Shown here: positions 46,811 to 55,657 of the stretch, in pieces | How the letters are laid out: each line of letters begins with the position of its first letter | How positions within the stretch are numbered: position 1 is the first letter of the stretch | Assembly (NCBI RefSeq): GCF_014653575.1 | Contig: NZ_BNAQ01000001.1 | Location: 496,001 to 560,000 of the forward strand | From: Sphingomonas glacialis | Lineage (GTDB): Bacteria > Pseudomonadota > Alphaproteobacteria > Sphingomonadales > Sphingomonadaceae | DNA: 64,000 nt | Direction: 5' to 3' | Translations under genes and position numbers: made by a program | The notes under the pieces: model-generated | What the model was told of the DNA's origin: nothing | Database searches by the model: none | The model's input: only the letters and a program-made list of their open reading frames with translations

Positions 46811-48103
46811 ATGACCGATTACATGACCAGCTTCGGCAACCACTTCGCGAGCGAAGCCGTCCCCGGCGCGCTCCCGGTTGGCCGCAATTCCCCACAAAAG
46901 CCAGCGTTTGGCCTTTATGCCGAGCAGCTCAGCGGCACTGCCTTCACTGCGCCGCGCCACGAGAATCGCCGGTCGTGGCTCTACCGCCTGCGCCCGTCCG
47001 CGGCGCACCCAGCGTTCACCCGCTATGACGGCGCGCCGCTCTTCGCCCCCGGCATCGCGACCGCCCCGCTCGCCCCCAACCGGCTTCGCTGGAAGCCGCT
47101 CGAGACGTCCGATGCCGACTGGCTCGACAGCCTGACCACGATGGTCGTCGCGGGCGATGGACCCAAGACGCAGACCGGCGTCGCGATGCACATCTACCGA
47201 GCGACCAAGGACATGGCGAACCGCGCCTTCGCCTCGGCCGATGGCGAGCTGCTGATCCTGCCCGAGCACGGTGCGCTGACGCTGCTCACCGAATTCGGCC
47301 GGATCGACGTGAAGCCGGGCGAGGTCGCGCTGATCCCGCGCGGCGTGCGTTTCCGCGTCACGCTGCCCGATGGCACGGCGCGCGGCTATGTCGCCGAAAA
47401 TCACGGCCAGCCCTTCCGCCTGCCCGATCTCGGCCCGATCGGCGCGAACGGCCTCGCCAACCCGCGCGATTTCGAAACCCCCGTTGCCTGGTTCGAGGAT
47501 GTCGAGGGCGAGTACGAACTCGTTCAGAAATTCCTCGGCAGCCTGTGGCGCACCGACCTCGGGCGCTCGCCGCTCGATGTCGTCGCGTGGCACGGCAATT
47601 ACGTGCCCTGGAAGTACGACCTTACGCGCTTCAACACGATCGGCAGTATCAGCTTCGATCATCCCGACCCCTCGATCTTCACCGTGCTGACCTCGCCGAG
47701 CGACGTCCCCGGCACCGCGAACGTCGATTTCGTGATCTTCCCGCCACGCTGGCTGGTTGCCGAGGACACCTTCCGCCCGCCCTGGTTCCACCGCAACACG
47801 ATGAGCGAATGCATGGGGCTGCTGTACGGCGCGTATGATGCGAAGGCCGACGGCTTCGTGCCGGGCGCGCTGTCGCTGCACAACCAGATGAGCGGGCACG
47901 GCCCCGACGTCGCGAGCTGGCAGGGTGCCAGCGCCGCCGACCTCAAGCCGCACAAGCTCGACGGCACGATGGCCTTCATGATCGAGAGCCGCTGGGTCTT
48001 CACGCCGACCGAATTTGCCTTGGAAACGAGCGCCCTGGACGTCGATTACGATCAAGCGTGGGACGGTTTTCCCAAGGCACAAGTTCGTGAAGCGTCTGAT
48101 TGA
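46811..48103 (+). CDS. hmgA: Homogentisate 1,2-dioxygenase
   Basis: A 430-residue ring-opening dioxygenase converting homogentisate to maleylacetoacetate. The N-terminus [19 protein letters not shown], the central [19 protein letters not shown] and the C-terminal [15 protein letters not shown] with the iron-binding His/Glu are typical. Start [12 protein letters not shown] at 46811. It follows hpd across a palindromic element. The maleylacetoacetate isomerase and fumarylacetoacetase genes needed to finish the pathway are not in this window. Confidence 0.96.
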   Translation: MTDYMTSFGNHFASEAVPGALPVGRNSPQKPAFGLYAEQLSGTAFTAPRHENRRSWLYRLRPSAAHPAFTRYDGAPLFAPGIATAPLAPNRLRWKPLETSDADWLDSLTTMVVAGDGPKTQTGVAMHIYRATKDMANRAFASADGELLILPEHGALTLLTEFGRIDVKPGEVALIPRGVRFRVTLPDGTARGYVAENHGQPFRLPDLGPIGANGLANPRDFETPVAWFEDVEGEYELVQKFLGSLWRTDLGRSPLDVVAWHGNYVPWKYDLTRFNTIGSISFDHPDPSIFTVLTSPSDVPGTANVDFVIFPPRWLVAEDTFRPPWFHRNTMSECMGLLYGAYDAKADGFVPGALSLHNQMSGHGPDVASWQGASAADLKPHKLDGTMAFMIESRWVFTPTEFALETSALDVDYDQAWDGFPKAQVREASD

Positions 48104-48149
48104 GATCAACTAGGTTTTTGGGAACCTTACGCAGGCGGGAGTCGTCTTG

Positions 48150-48863
48150 ATGGGCATGCCAGCCCCGTCCACTCCGCTCTTTCCCTGGCGCCACCGCGCG
48201 CAGGGCGATTTCCAGGCCTTGCTCGACGCGCACGTCGCGGCGGCCGATTTCCCGTGCGTCGGGGCCAAGGCCGCGCTGGCCAAGGGCACGCTTGCGGTCC
48301 TCGCGTGCGATCGGATCGACAGCGCGTGGGACGATTTGCGCATTCACGACGGGCTGATGCATTTCGCCGCCGACTATCGTGCCGAGCCCGGGCTTTTTCG
48401 CAGCTTCGCGGTGATCTTCGATGGACCCGATGCGCTCAGCGAAGACGCGTTCGAGACGGCGCTGTGGCAGCGTGCTCAATCGATCTCGGACAAGGACGTG
48501 TGGCGTGGTCAGGGCTATGACAAGGGCGTCAGTGCCGACCCGGACAGCCCGCATTTCTCGCTGAGCTTCGGCGGCGAAGCGTTCTTCATCGTCGGGCTGC
48601 ACCCCAACGCCAGTCGCCCTGCGCGCCGCTTTGCGCGTCCGACGATGGTGTTCAACCTGCACGACCAGTTCACCACCTTGCGCGACCAGGGCCGCTACGA
48701 GGGCATGCGCGAGAAGATCCTCGTGCGCGACGAGGCGCTGGCGGGAAGCCGCAATCCGATGCTCGCGCGCCACGGCGAAATCAGCGAGGCGCGGCAATAT
48801 AGCGGGCGGGTGGTCGACGCCGAGTGGAAATGCCCGTTCAGCTATGCAGGCACGCCCGAATGA
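48150..48863 (+). CDS. YqcI/YcgG-family protein (haem-dependent N-hydroxylase GntA/DcsA-like)
   Basis: A 237-residue protein of the YqcI/YcgG family, with PCVGAKAALAKG near the N-terminus, a central FFIVGLHPNASRPARRF, FNLHDQFTTLRDQGRY, and the C-terminal WKCPF. Characterised relatives (GntA of guanitoxin, DcsA of cycloserine, RohS of rhodofalin synthesis) are haem enzymes that N-hydroxylate guanidino groups such as that of arginine. ATG 48150 follows GGCGGGAG. It lies 46 bases after hmgA and overlaps the DUF1989 gene (ATGA). The substrate is not known from sequence. Confidence 0.78.
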   Translation: MGMPAPSTPLFPWRHRAQGDFQALLDAHVAAADFPCVGAKAALAKGTLAVLACDRIDSAWDDLRIHDGLMHFAADYRAEPGLFRSFAVIFDGPDALSEDAFETALWQRAQSISDKDVWRGQGYDKGVSADPDSPHFSLSFGGEAFFIVGLHPNASRPARRFARPTMVFNLHDQFTTLRDQGRYEGMREKILVRDEALAGSRNPMLARHGEISEARQYSGRVVDAEWKCPFSYAGTPE

Positions 48864-49456
48864 GCGCGACGATCGAAATCCCCGAACGCAGCGGCACCGC
48901 CTTCCGGCTGTCGCACGGCGAGACGCTGACGGTGATCGACCCACGCGGTCGGCAAGTTGCCGATCTGCTCGCGTTCAACGCTGAAGACATCGATGAGGTG
49001 ATATCGTCGGGCAGGACGCTCGATTATGCCGAGACGATCTTCCTGACGACGGGCCATCTGCTCTATTCGAACCGCTCGCGGCCGATGCTCGAGATTGTTG
49101 CCGATACCGTCGGGCGGCACGATTTTTTGCTCACGCCGTGCTCGTACGACACCTTCCACCACTTCTATCCCGACATGCCGCCGCACCGCGGATGCTTCGG
49201 CAATCTGGCGGCGGCGCTCGAGCCGTATGGCGTCGCGCCCGACCGGATTCCGGTCGCGTTCAACTGCTTCATGAACGTGCCGGTGGACGCGACCACCGGC
49301 AAGCTGTCGGTGCTGCCGCCGATCAGCAAGGCGGGCGATCACATCGTCTTTCGCGCGGCGATGGATCTCGTGATCGGCCTCACCGCCTGCTCGGCACCGG
49401 CGAGCAATGGCGGGAGCTTCAAGCCGATCCACTACCGGATCGACTCTGCTCGCTAA
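48860..49456 (+). CDS. DUF1989 (urea carboxylase-associated) family protein
   Basis: A 198-residue DUF1989 protein. Conserved pieces are the RQVADLLAFNAED start, DFLLTPCSYDTF, the HRGCFGNLAAAL motif and FNCFMNVPVD, with several Cys and Asp likely to bind metal or substrate. Members of this family form carboxyguanidine deiminase in guanidine degradation, while others are of unknown function. Coupled translation with the N-hydroxylase-like gene suggests that both act on one guanidino or related nitrogen compound. There is no urea carboxylase or allophanate hydrolase nearby. Confidence 0.82.
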   Translation: MSATIEIPERSGTAFRLSHGETLTVIDPRGRQVADLLAFNAEDIDEVISSGRTLDYAETIFLTTGHLLYSNRSRPMLEIVADTVGRHDFLLTPCSYDTFHHFYPDMPPHRGCFGNLAAALEPYGVAPDRIPVAFNCFMNVPVDATTGKLSVLPPISKAGDHIVFRAAMDLVIGLTACSAPASNGGSFKPIHYRIDSAR

Positions 49457-49478
49457 CATTTGGTTCGAAGCCCTACTT

Positions 49479-49574
49479 CGTCACCCCGGCCGTGTGCCGG
49501 GGTCCACCGTGACGCACGCGCCACGGCCGCAGCGCTCGCGGCCCGGTGGGCCCCGGGACAAGCCCGGGGTGACG
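49479..49574. repeat. Degenerate GC-rich palindromic element
   Basis: Imperfect inverted arms with outer CGTCACCCCGGC and GCCCGGGGTGACG, and inner GGTCCACCG / CGGTGGGCC copies, sit in the gap between the DUF1989 gene and the convergent aldehyde dehydrogenase. This is a different repeat class from copies A and B and may serve as a bidirectional terminator. Confidence 0.6.
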
Positions 49575-49599
49575 GTTAGACGGGGAAGCTGGTAACCGC

Positions 49600-51015
49600 C
49601 TATTTCATCTGGCGCTTGATGCTCGTCCAGGTCGCCTTGCCGTAAGGCGGCTTGAGGCCGGCCAGCTTGGCGACATCGAGCTTGGCTTGCTTAAACACCG
49701 CCTTGGCGTGGCTGAACGTCTTGAAGCCATCGGTGCCGTGATACGATCCCATCCCCGAGGGACCGATCCCGCCGAACGGCAGTTCCTCCATCGAGACGTG
49801 GAACACCACGTCGTCGAGCGTCACCCCGCCCGAAATCGTACGGTCGAGCACGCGCCGTCGCTCGTCGGCATCGGGTCCGAAATAATAGAGGCCGAGCGGC
49901 CGGTCGCGACGATTGACCTCGCCGATCGCCGCGTCGATGCCGCTATAGCGCCGCACCGGGAGGATCGGTCCGAAGATCTCCTCCTGCATCACGATCATGT
50001 CGTCGGTCGCGTTGCGGACGATGTGGAGCGGCATCTTGCGGCTGTTCGAGCCGGCGAAATCCTCGCCCGCCGGATTGACCGTCTCGACCGTCGCACCCTT
50101 GGCGCGCGCATCGGCGACCCATTCCTCGAGCCGCTGGTGATGCCGGTCGTTGATGATCGCAGTGTAATCGGGATTGGCGAGTAGCGTCGGGTACATCGCC
50201 GACACCGCTGCCTTGAGGCCATCGACCACCGCTTGTTCCTGCGCTTCGGGCACGAGCATGTAATCGGGCGCGAGGCAGATCTGGCCGGCGTTGAGCATCT
50301 TGCCGATCGCGACGCGCTCGGTCGTCTTGGCGATATCGGCGTCCTTGCCGACGATCACCGGCGACTTGCCGCCGAGCTCGAGCGTGACGGGCGTGAGATT
50401 GTCGGCGGCGGCATGCAGGATGTAGCGCCCGATCCCGGTCGCGCCGGTGAAGATCAGATGATCGAACGGCAGCTCGGAGAACGCCTTGCCGACCTCGGCC
50501 GCGCCGCTGAAGAACGCGAGTTCGTCGGCTGCGAAATATTTCGGGCACACCGCTTCGAACAGCGCCGCCGTACGCGGGGTAAACTCGCTCGTCTTGACCA
50601 TCACGCGGTTCCCCGCCGCAAAGGCTCCGGCGACTGGGCCCATCACCAGATTGACCGGGAAATTCCACGGCGCGATCACGCCGACCACGCCCTTGGGCTG
50701 ATATTCGACCCAGGCGCGCGCGCCGAGCAGGCCGAGCGGGAATTGCACCGCGCGCTTGTCACGCCGCATCCAACTTTCGACCGATTTGAGCGCATGGCGA
50801 ATCGGCGCGACCGAAGAGGCGATGTCGGTGAGCATCGATTGCTCGCGGCTGCGATGCCCGAAATCCTCGCTCAGCGCGTCGCAGAACGCGTCGGCATTGT
50901 CGGCGATCATCGCGGCGGCGCGCGCGAGCCGGTCCTTGCGGACCGCGAGGCTGACGGGCAGCTCGGCCATGAAGGCAGCGCGCTGAGCGTTCAGAACATC
51001 GAGCATCGTCATCAT
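49600..51015 (-). CDS. calB: Aldehyde dehydrogenase, coniferyl-aldehyde type
   Basis: A 471-residue NAD(P)-dependent aldehyde dehydrogenase. The catalytic Cys247 (NAGQICLAPDY) and Glu213 (LELGGKSP) are in place, with APWNFP of the cofactor site. The IGPSGMGSYHGTDGFKTFSH end and its length fit the coniferyl aldehyde/class 3-like branch, which lacks the usual longer N-terminus. It oxidises aromatic or fatty aldehydes. Naming is by family resemblance; the substrate is unproven. Confidence 0.88.
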   Translation of the reverse strand: MMTMLDVLNAQRAAFMAELPVSLAVRKDRLARAAAMIADNADAFCDALSEDFGHRSREQSMLTDIASSVAPIRHALKSVESWMRRDKRAVQFPLGLLGARAWVEYQPKGVVGVIAPWNFPVNLVMGPVAGAFAAGNRVMVKTSEFTPRTAALFEAVCPKYFAADELAFFSGAAEVGKAFSELPFDHLIFTGATGIGRYILHAAADNLTPVTLELGGKSPVIVGKDADIAKTTERVAIGKMLNAGQICLAPDYMLVPEAQEQAVVDGLKAAVSAMYPTLLANPDYTAIINDRHHQRLEEWVADARAKGATVETVNPAGEDFAGSNSRKMPLHIVRNATDDMIVMQEEIFGPILPVRRYSGIDAAIGEVNRRDRPLGLYYFGPDADERRRVLDRTISGGVTLDDVVFHVSMEELPFGGIGPSGMGSYHGTDGFKTFSHAKAVFKQAKLDVAKLAGLKPPYGKATWTSIKRQMK

Positions 51016-51022
51016 TTTCCCC

Positions 51023-51484
51023 TCACGTGCAGCCGATCAACCCCGCGACCGGCACTATGATCGTATCCTGCCCCGCTTGGTCGATCTCGAGCAATCCCTC
51101 GGGCACGACCGCTCCGCCACTGATCGATTCGCGGGTTTCAACCTTCATCGTCAATTTCGCGACGAGCGGGCCGCCGCCATATTCGGCGCGTTCGGGAAAT
51201 CCGAAGCCGCTCGCGCCGGTTTGCGCGCTGCGGTCGAGATCGGTCACCTTGCCCTGAACCGAGACGCGCAGTCGCGCCGGATCGGCCCCGACCATCGCGA
51301 TCAGCGCTCGAGTCCCACTCGCGGTCCAGAGATAGGCAGCGCAGCCGCGTGCGGGCAAATCCTGCTTCGGAATCGCGCCGATCGGCAGGCCATCCACCGA
51401 AGCGAGCGGCTGGGCTGGCGGAACCGGCGCCGCCTGCGGGGCTGCGGCAATCACGAGCGGCGCGAGCAAGAGAAGCGCTTTCAT
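51023..51484 (-). CDS. Secreted protein of unknown function
   Basis: A 153-residue protein with a signal peptide (MKALLLLAPLVIAAAPQAAP), then one compact domain with IPKQDLPARGCAAYLWTAS and a final GLIGCT. The two cysteines could pair in the periplasm. I do not recognise the family. The ATG overlaps the stop of the prepilin peptidase gene (ATGA), so it is cotranscribed with it. Confidence 0.7.
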   Translation of the reverse strand: MKALLLLAPLVIAAAPQAAPVPPAQPLASVDGLPIGAIPKQDLPARGCAAYLWTASGTRALIAMVGADPARLRVSVQGKVTDLDRSAQTGASGFGFPERAEYGGGPLVAKLTMKVETRESISGGAVVPEGLLEIDQAGQDTIIVPVAGLIGCT

Positions 51485-52236
51485 GACGACTGGCCTAGCA
51501 GGAACAGCCAGGCCGGGTAAGCCGCGATCGCGAGCAGCGCCCCCAGCGGCATCCGATCGCCCAGCCCTGCTTTCCGCCCGTTCAGCATACCGGCCAGGAC
51601 GATCGCCAGCCCGATAAGCGCGGCCAGCAAAACGACCGCCGGGAGCAGCCGCCAGCCGAGCCATAGCCCGATCGCGCCGAGCAATTTCGGGTCTCCCCCG
51701 CCCAGCCCCTCGCGGTGCCGCAGACGCTTATACCCTGCCCCGATCGCCCACAGCACGGCAAAGCCGCTCACCGCGCCGATCAGCCGGTCGACGAGCGAGG
51801 GCTCGACACCGAGTAACCCCGTCACGAGCCCGCCCCCTGCCAGCGTCGCAGTCAGCGCATCGGGCAGCCAGAATTCAGCGATATCGAGTGCGGCAAGCGT
51901 TAGCAGCAGCCAGCCAAACACGGCGCCCGCCAGTCCGACCGGCCCCGGCACAGCCCAACCGGCAAGCGCGCCGATCACGACGCATCCGAGCTCGATCTGC
52001 CAATGCCGCGCGTCGATCGGCGCCCTACAGCGCTGGCATCGCCCTCCTGCCAGCGCAGCGCTCACCAACGGGATGAGATCACGCACGCCAAGCGACGCGC
52101 CGCAGCCGTCGCAGTGCGACCGCCCGCGCATCACCGATCGCCCCTCGGGCCAGCGGATCACCAGCGTTGCGAGAAAGCTCCCGATCACGGCGCCGAGCAG
52201 CCCGAGCAGCGCCGGCCATAGGAGGATCTCCACCAT
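51481..52236 (-). CDS. pilD: Prepilin peptidase / N-methyltransferase (type IV)
   Basis: A 251-residue integral membrane aspartic protease of A24 type. The cytosolic zinc loop has Cys42/Cys45 (CDGC) and Cys67/Cys70 (CQRC), after GSFLATLVIRWP. The catalytic Asp residues lie in LDIAEFWLPDAL and GGGDPKLL. It cuts and methylates type IV pilins or type II secretion pseudopilins. No pilus or secretion genes are adjacent, so it probably serves a system elsewhere. Start at ATG 52236. Confidence 0.9.
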   Translation of the reverse strand: MVEILLWPALLGLLGAVIGSFLATLVIRWPEGRSVMRGRSHCDGCGASLGVRDLIPLVSAALAGGRCQRCRAPIDARHWQIELGCVVIGALAGWAVPGPVGLAGAVFGWLLLTLAALDIAEFWLPDALTATLAGGGLVTGLLGVEPSLVDRLIGAVSGFAVLWAIGAGYKRLRHREGLGGGDPKLLGAIGLWLGWRLLPAVVLLAALIGLAIVLAGMLNGRKAGLGDRMPLGALLAIAAYPAWLFLLGQSS

Positions 52237-52353
52237 GCGCCTCCTTATCGCCATTCCCGTCGCATCGGGAAGCCACCCGATCGCGGCTCGTTTGTAAAAC
52301 CGCCGGCTCCGTCCTAAATCACACCCATCCTTTATCCTCGCGAAAGATCGCCA

Positions 52354-53541
52354 ATGTCCGCTGATCCCGTCGTCATCGTCTCCTATGCCCGCACGCCGAT
52401 GGGCTCGTTCCAGGGTGCGCTTACCGGCGCCACCGCAACCGAGCTCGGCGCCGCCGCCGTCGGTGGCGCGGTCGAGCGCGCCGGCGTTTCAGGCGACGCG
52501 ATCGAGCGGATCTATATGGGCTGCGTCCTCCCTGCCGGACTCGGCCAGGCCCCCGCGCGCCAGGCCGCGCTGAAAGCCGGCCTCCCCGACCATATCGAGG
52601 CGACGACGGTCAACAAGATGTGCGGATCGGGCATGATGGCGACGATGCTCGCCGCCGATGCGCTGGCTGCCGGCTCTACCGATCTGATCGTCGCGGGCGG
52701 AATGGAGAGCATGACCAACGCACCGTATCTCTCGCTGCGGCATCGGAGCGGCGCGCGGATCGGGCACGACGTGCTAAAGGATCACATGTATCTCGACGGG
52801 CTCGAAGATGCGTATCAGCCTGGCAAGCTGATGGGCAACTTCGCCGAGGACACTGCCGCCGTCTATCAATTCACGCGCCAGCAGATGGATGAGTACGCAA
52901 TCGAGTCGCTCCACCGCGCCCAACGCGCGCAGCAATCGGGCGCGTTCGACCGCGAGATCGTCGCAGTCGAGGTGAGCGGTCGCAAGGGCCCGACCACCGT
53001 CAGCCTCGACGAACAGCCCGCCAAGGGCGATGTCGCGAAGATCCCGACGCTCAAGCCTGCATTTTCCAAGGAAGGCACGATCACCGCGGCGAACGCCTCG
53101 TCGATCTCGGATGGCGCCGCGGCGCTGGTGATGACGCGCGCCTCGGTCGCCGAAAAGCTTGGCCTCACGCCGATCGCCCGGATCGTCGCGCAGGCGGCAC
53201 ACGCGCACGCGCCCGAGCTGTTCACCACCGCGCCGGTGTTCGCGATGCGCAAGGCGCTCGCCAAGGCGGGTTGGTCGGTCGACGATGTCGATCTGTTCGA
53301 AGTCAACGAAGCCTTCGCCGTCGTCGCGATGATCGCGATGCGCGACCTCTGCATCGCGCATGACAGGCTCAACGTGCATGGCGGCGCGTGCGCGCTCGGC
53401 CATCCGATCGGCGCGAGCGGCGCACGCATCCTCGCGACCTTGCTGTCGGCGCTGCAGACCAGCGGGCAGAAGCGTGGCCTCGCTTCGCTGTGCATCGGCG
53501 GCGGCGAAGCGACCGCGGTCGCGGTGGAATTGATGAACTGA
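52354..53541 (+). CDS. Acetyl-CoA acetyltransferase (thiolase II)
   Basis: A 395-residue biosynthetic-type thiolase. It has the nucleophile Cys90 (VNKMCGSGM), EVNEAFAVV, GGACALGHPIGASGARI (catalytic His) and LCIGGGEA (second Cys). It joins two acetyl-CoA to acetoacetyl-CoA or runs in reverse in ketone and fatty-acid breakdown. It is not followed by phaB or beta-oxidation genes, and it ends at a strong bidirectional hairpin. Confidence 0.94.
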   Translation: MSADPVVIVSYARTPMGSFQGALTGATATELGAAAVGGAVERAGVSGDAIERIYMGCVLPAGLGQAPARQAALKAGLPDHIEATTVNKMCGSGMMATMLAADALAAGSTDLIVAGGMESMTNAPYLSLRHRSGARIGHDVLKDHMYLDGLEDAYQPGKLMGNFAEDTAAVYQFTRQQMDEYAIESLHRAQRAQQSGAFDREIVAVEVSGRKGPTTVSLDEQPAKGDVAKIPTLKPAFSKEGTITAANASSISDGAAALVMTRASVAEKLGLTPIARIVAQAAHAHAPELFTTAPVFAMRKALAKAGWSVDDVDLFEVNEAFAVVAMIAMRDLCIAHDRLNVHGGACALGHPIGASGARILATLLSALQTSGQKRGLASLCIGGGEATAVAVELMN

Positions 53542-53557
53542 GGCGTAAGCCCGGCAG

Positions 53558-53587
53558 CGCCCTTCCCCTGCGCCCAGGGGAAGGGCG
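53558..53587. terminator. Bidirectional terminator between thiolase and GNAT genes
   Basis: A perfect 11-base stem CGCCCTTCCCC / GGGGAAGGGCG with an 8-base loop fills the gap between the two converging stops. Confidence 0.7.
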
Positions 53588-54055
53588 TTATTCCAGCGCG
53601 AGCGTGTAGTACCGCGCGAACACGCGGTCGCTATAGCCCGCAAACGGATCGCATTCGACGAACCCGACGCGCTCGTACAATGCATGCGCCGCCGCGAACG
53701 GGGCGCTCGTCCCCGTCTCGAGGCTCAAGCGTCGATAGCCGCGCTCACGCGCTGCGGCGATCACATGCGCAAGCATCGCGCCAGCGACACCGCGCCGCAG
53801 CTGCGCGGGCGCGGTCCGCATCGACTTGATCTCGCCGTGGCGCGCATCGAGCTGCTTGAGCGCACCCATGCCGAGCAGCGCCGCGCCTTCCCACGCTGTC
53901 CACAGCGTCACCGCGGGATCGCGCAGACCGGTGAGGTCGAGCGCGAAGACGCTGCCCGGCGGTGAGTTTTCGTTGGCGCTGCGCACGTGCAGCTCGAGCA
54001 AGGCGACCACCGCAGGATGGGTGAGATCATCCTCGACGATGCGCCAGCCGTTCAC
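53588..54055 (-). CDS. GNAT-family N-acetyltransferase
   Basis: A 155-residue acetyltransferase from the GTG at 54055. The acetyl-CoA loop is in HGEIKSMRTAPAQLRRGVAG, followed by LSLETGTSAPFAAAHALYER, as in the PhnO/RimI-like group. The acceptor is unknown. The start overlaps the stop of the SH3-domain gene (GTGA). Confidence 0.85.
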   Translation of the reverse strand: MNGWRIVEDDLTHPAVVALLELHVRSANENSPPGSVFALDLTGLRDPAVTLWTAWEGAALLGMGALKQLDARHGEIKSMRTAPAQLRRGVAGAMLAHVIAAARERGYRRLSLETGTSAPFAAAHALYERVGFVECDPFAGYSDRVFARYYTLALE

Positions 54056-54555
54056 GGGAGCTCTTCGGTCGGCTCGACGCCCCACAGATGGTTTGCTTCG
54101 ACATAGCCGCCGCGCCCGCGCACGTCGAAATGGCACCACCCGCGCGAACAGCGGCTCAACCGCCCGACGACGCCGGGCGCCGCGCGCCACAGGATCCGCC
54201 CGCCATCGCGCGGCGAATCGCGGAGCTCGGCCACCATTCCCAGCACCACCGCGGTGCGCTTCTCGCTCACCAGCGTGCCCATCATCCAGCCTTGCGTGCC
54301 GCCCGGATCCTCGACCTTGTACCACGCACCATGGTCGTAGACGTCGAGCACCTTCACCGGCAGGTCGGCGCGCTGGTACAGCCAGCTCGACGGATAACTC
54401 CGCGCCGGTCCGGTCCGCATCCGCGCCTTGCCCGCCGAGATCGAGGCGAAATAGGGCGGCTTCTTCTGGACGAGCCCGGCCAGCACCGGCGCCATCGCGC
54501 TGCCGCCGAGCGTGATCGCCGTTGCCGCCAGCAAAATTCTGGCCCCAATACGCAT
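54052..54555 (-). CDS. Secreted SH3-like domain protein
   Basis: A 167-residue protein with an N-terminal signal (ILLAATAITLGGSAMAPVLAG) followed by two SH3-like units: ARMRTGPARSYPSSWLYQ with VEDPGGTQGWMMGTLVS, and AELRDSPRDGG with WCHFDVRGRGGYVEAN. This is the DUF1058/SH3 family of envelope proteins, which probably bind peptidoglycan. It is upstream of, and overlaps, the GNAT gene. Confidence 0.86.
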   Translation of the reverse strand: MRIGARILLAATAITLGGSAMAPVLAGLVQKKPPYFASISAGKARMRTGPARSYPSSWLYQRADLPVKVLDVYDHGAWYKVEDPGGTQGWMMGTLVSEKRTAVVLGMVAELRDSPRDGGRILWRAAPGVVGRLSRCSRGWCHFDVRGRGGYVEANHLWGVEPTEELP

Positions 54556-54645
54556 GCTATTTCCCCGTCTGTGTTCGCGCCCGTTTATCGTGCTTCGCGC
54601 ACACGCTTCAACACCGTTGACGAGGCCAAAGCGCTCCGCCAAGCC

Positions 54646-55650
54646 ATGTCCATGCCCGAAACGAGACGCGTGCCGAACCCGAAAGTCGCCGTAACGCGCG
54701 AATTGCCCGACGCGGTGATCGAACGCATGACGCAGCTGTTTGACACCCGGCTGTTTCGCGGGCCCGTCGGCATGACGCGCGATCAGCTCGCCGCCGCGAT
54801 GGCAGACTGCGACGTGCTGGTCCCGACCGTCACCGACGAGATCGATGCCGAATTGATCGCCAATGCCGGCGCGCAGCTCAAGCTGATTGCCAATTTCGGC
54901 GCGGGCGTGAACCATATCGCGCTGAAGGCCGCGCGTGCGCGCGGTATCATCGTCACCAACACCCCCGGCGTGCTCACCGAGGACACCGCCGACATGACGA
55001 TGGCGCTGATCGTCTCTGTCCCGCGCCGCCTCGCCGAGGGCGAGAAACTGGTGCGATCGGGCGCGTGGCAGGGCTGGTCGCCCGGCGGGATGCTCGGCCA
55101 TCGGATCGGCGGCAAGGCGCTCGGTATCCTCGGCATGGGGCGGATCGGCCAGGCGGTCGCGCGGCGTGCGCGCGCTTTCGGGCTGTCGATCCATTATCAT
55201 AACCGGAACCGCTTGCCGAAGGTGGTCGAGGCGGAATTGCAGGCGCAGTGGCACCCCAATCTCGACGAGATGCTCGGCGCGATCGACATTCTGACGATCC
55301 ACACTCCACGCAATGCCGACAGCGAGGGCCTGCTGAACGCCGACCGCATCGCGCTGCTGCGCCCGCACGTCTATCTCATCAATGCCGCACGCGGCGGGAT
55401 CGTCGACGAGGATGCGCTGATCGACGCGCTCGAGGGTCAGCGGCTTGCGGGCGCCGGGCTCGACGTGTGGAAGCACGAGCCGCAGATCGACCCGCGGCTG
55501 CTGGCTTTGCCCAACGTCGTGATGACCCCGCATATGGGGTCGGCGACCTATGAGGGACGGATGGCGACGGGCGAAAAGGTCATCACCAACATCCGCATGT
55601 GGGCCGACGGACACCGCCCGCCCGATCAAGTGCTCGAGGGTTGGGCCTGA
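54646..55650 (+). CDS. D-2-hydroxyacid dehydrogenase (glyoxylate/hydroxypyruvate reductase type)
   Basis: A 334-residue NAD(P)-dependent dehydrogenase. It shows ANFGAGVNHI, the Rossmann loop GILGMGRIGQAVARR, the catalytic Arg in INAARGGIVDE, the Glu region, and the catalytic His in TPHMGSAT. The sequence fits the GhrB/GyaR branch that reduces glyoxylate and hydroxypyruvate. ATG 54646 is chosen because upstream frame sequence overlaps the divergent SH3 gene. It converges on the bestrophin gene, 7 bases from stop to stop. Confidence 0.9.
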   Translation: MSMPETRRVPNPKVAVTRELPDAVIERMTQLFDTRLFRGPVGMTRDQLAAAMADCDVLVPTVTDEIDAELIANAGAQLKLIANFGAGVNHIALKAARARGIIVTNTPGVLTEDTADMTMALIVSVPRRLAEGEKLVRSGAWQGWSPGGMLGHRIGGKALGILGMGRIGQAVARRARAFGLSIHYHNRNRLPKVVEAELQAQWHPNLDEMLGAIDILTIHTPRNADSEGLLNADRIALLRPHVYLINAARGGIVDEDALIDALEGQRLAGAGLDVWKHEPQIDPRLLALPNVVMTPHMGSATYEGRMATGEKVITNIRMWADGHRPPDQVLEGWA

Positions 55651-55657
55651 ACCTCGC

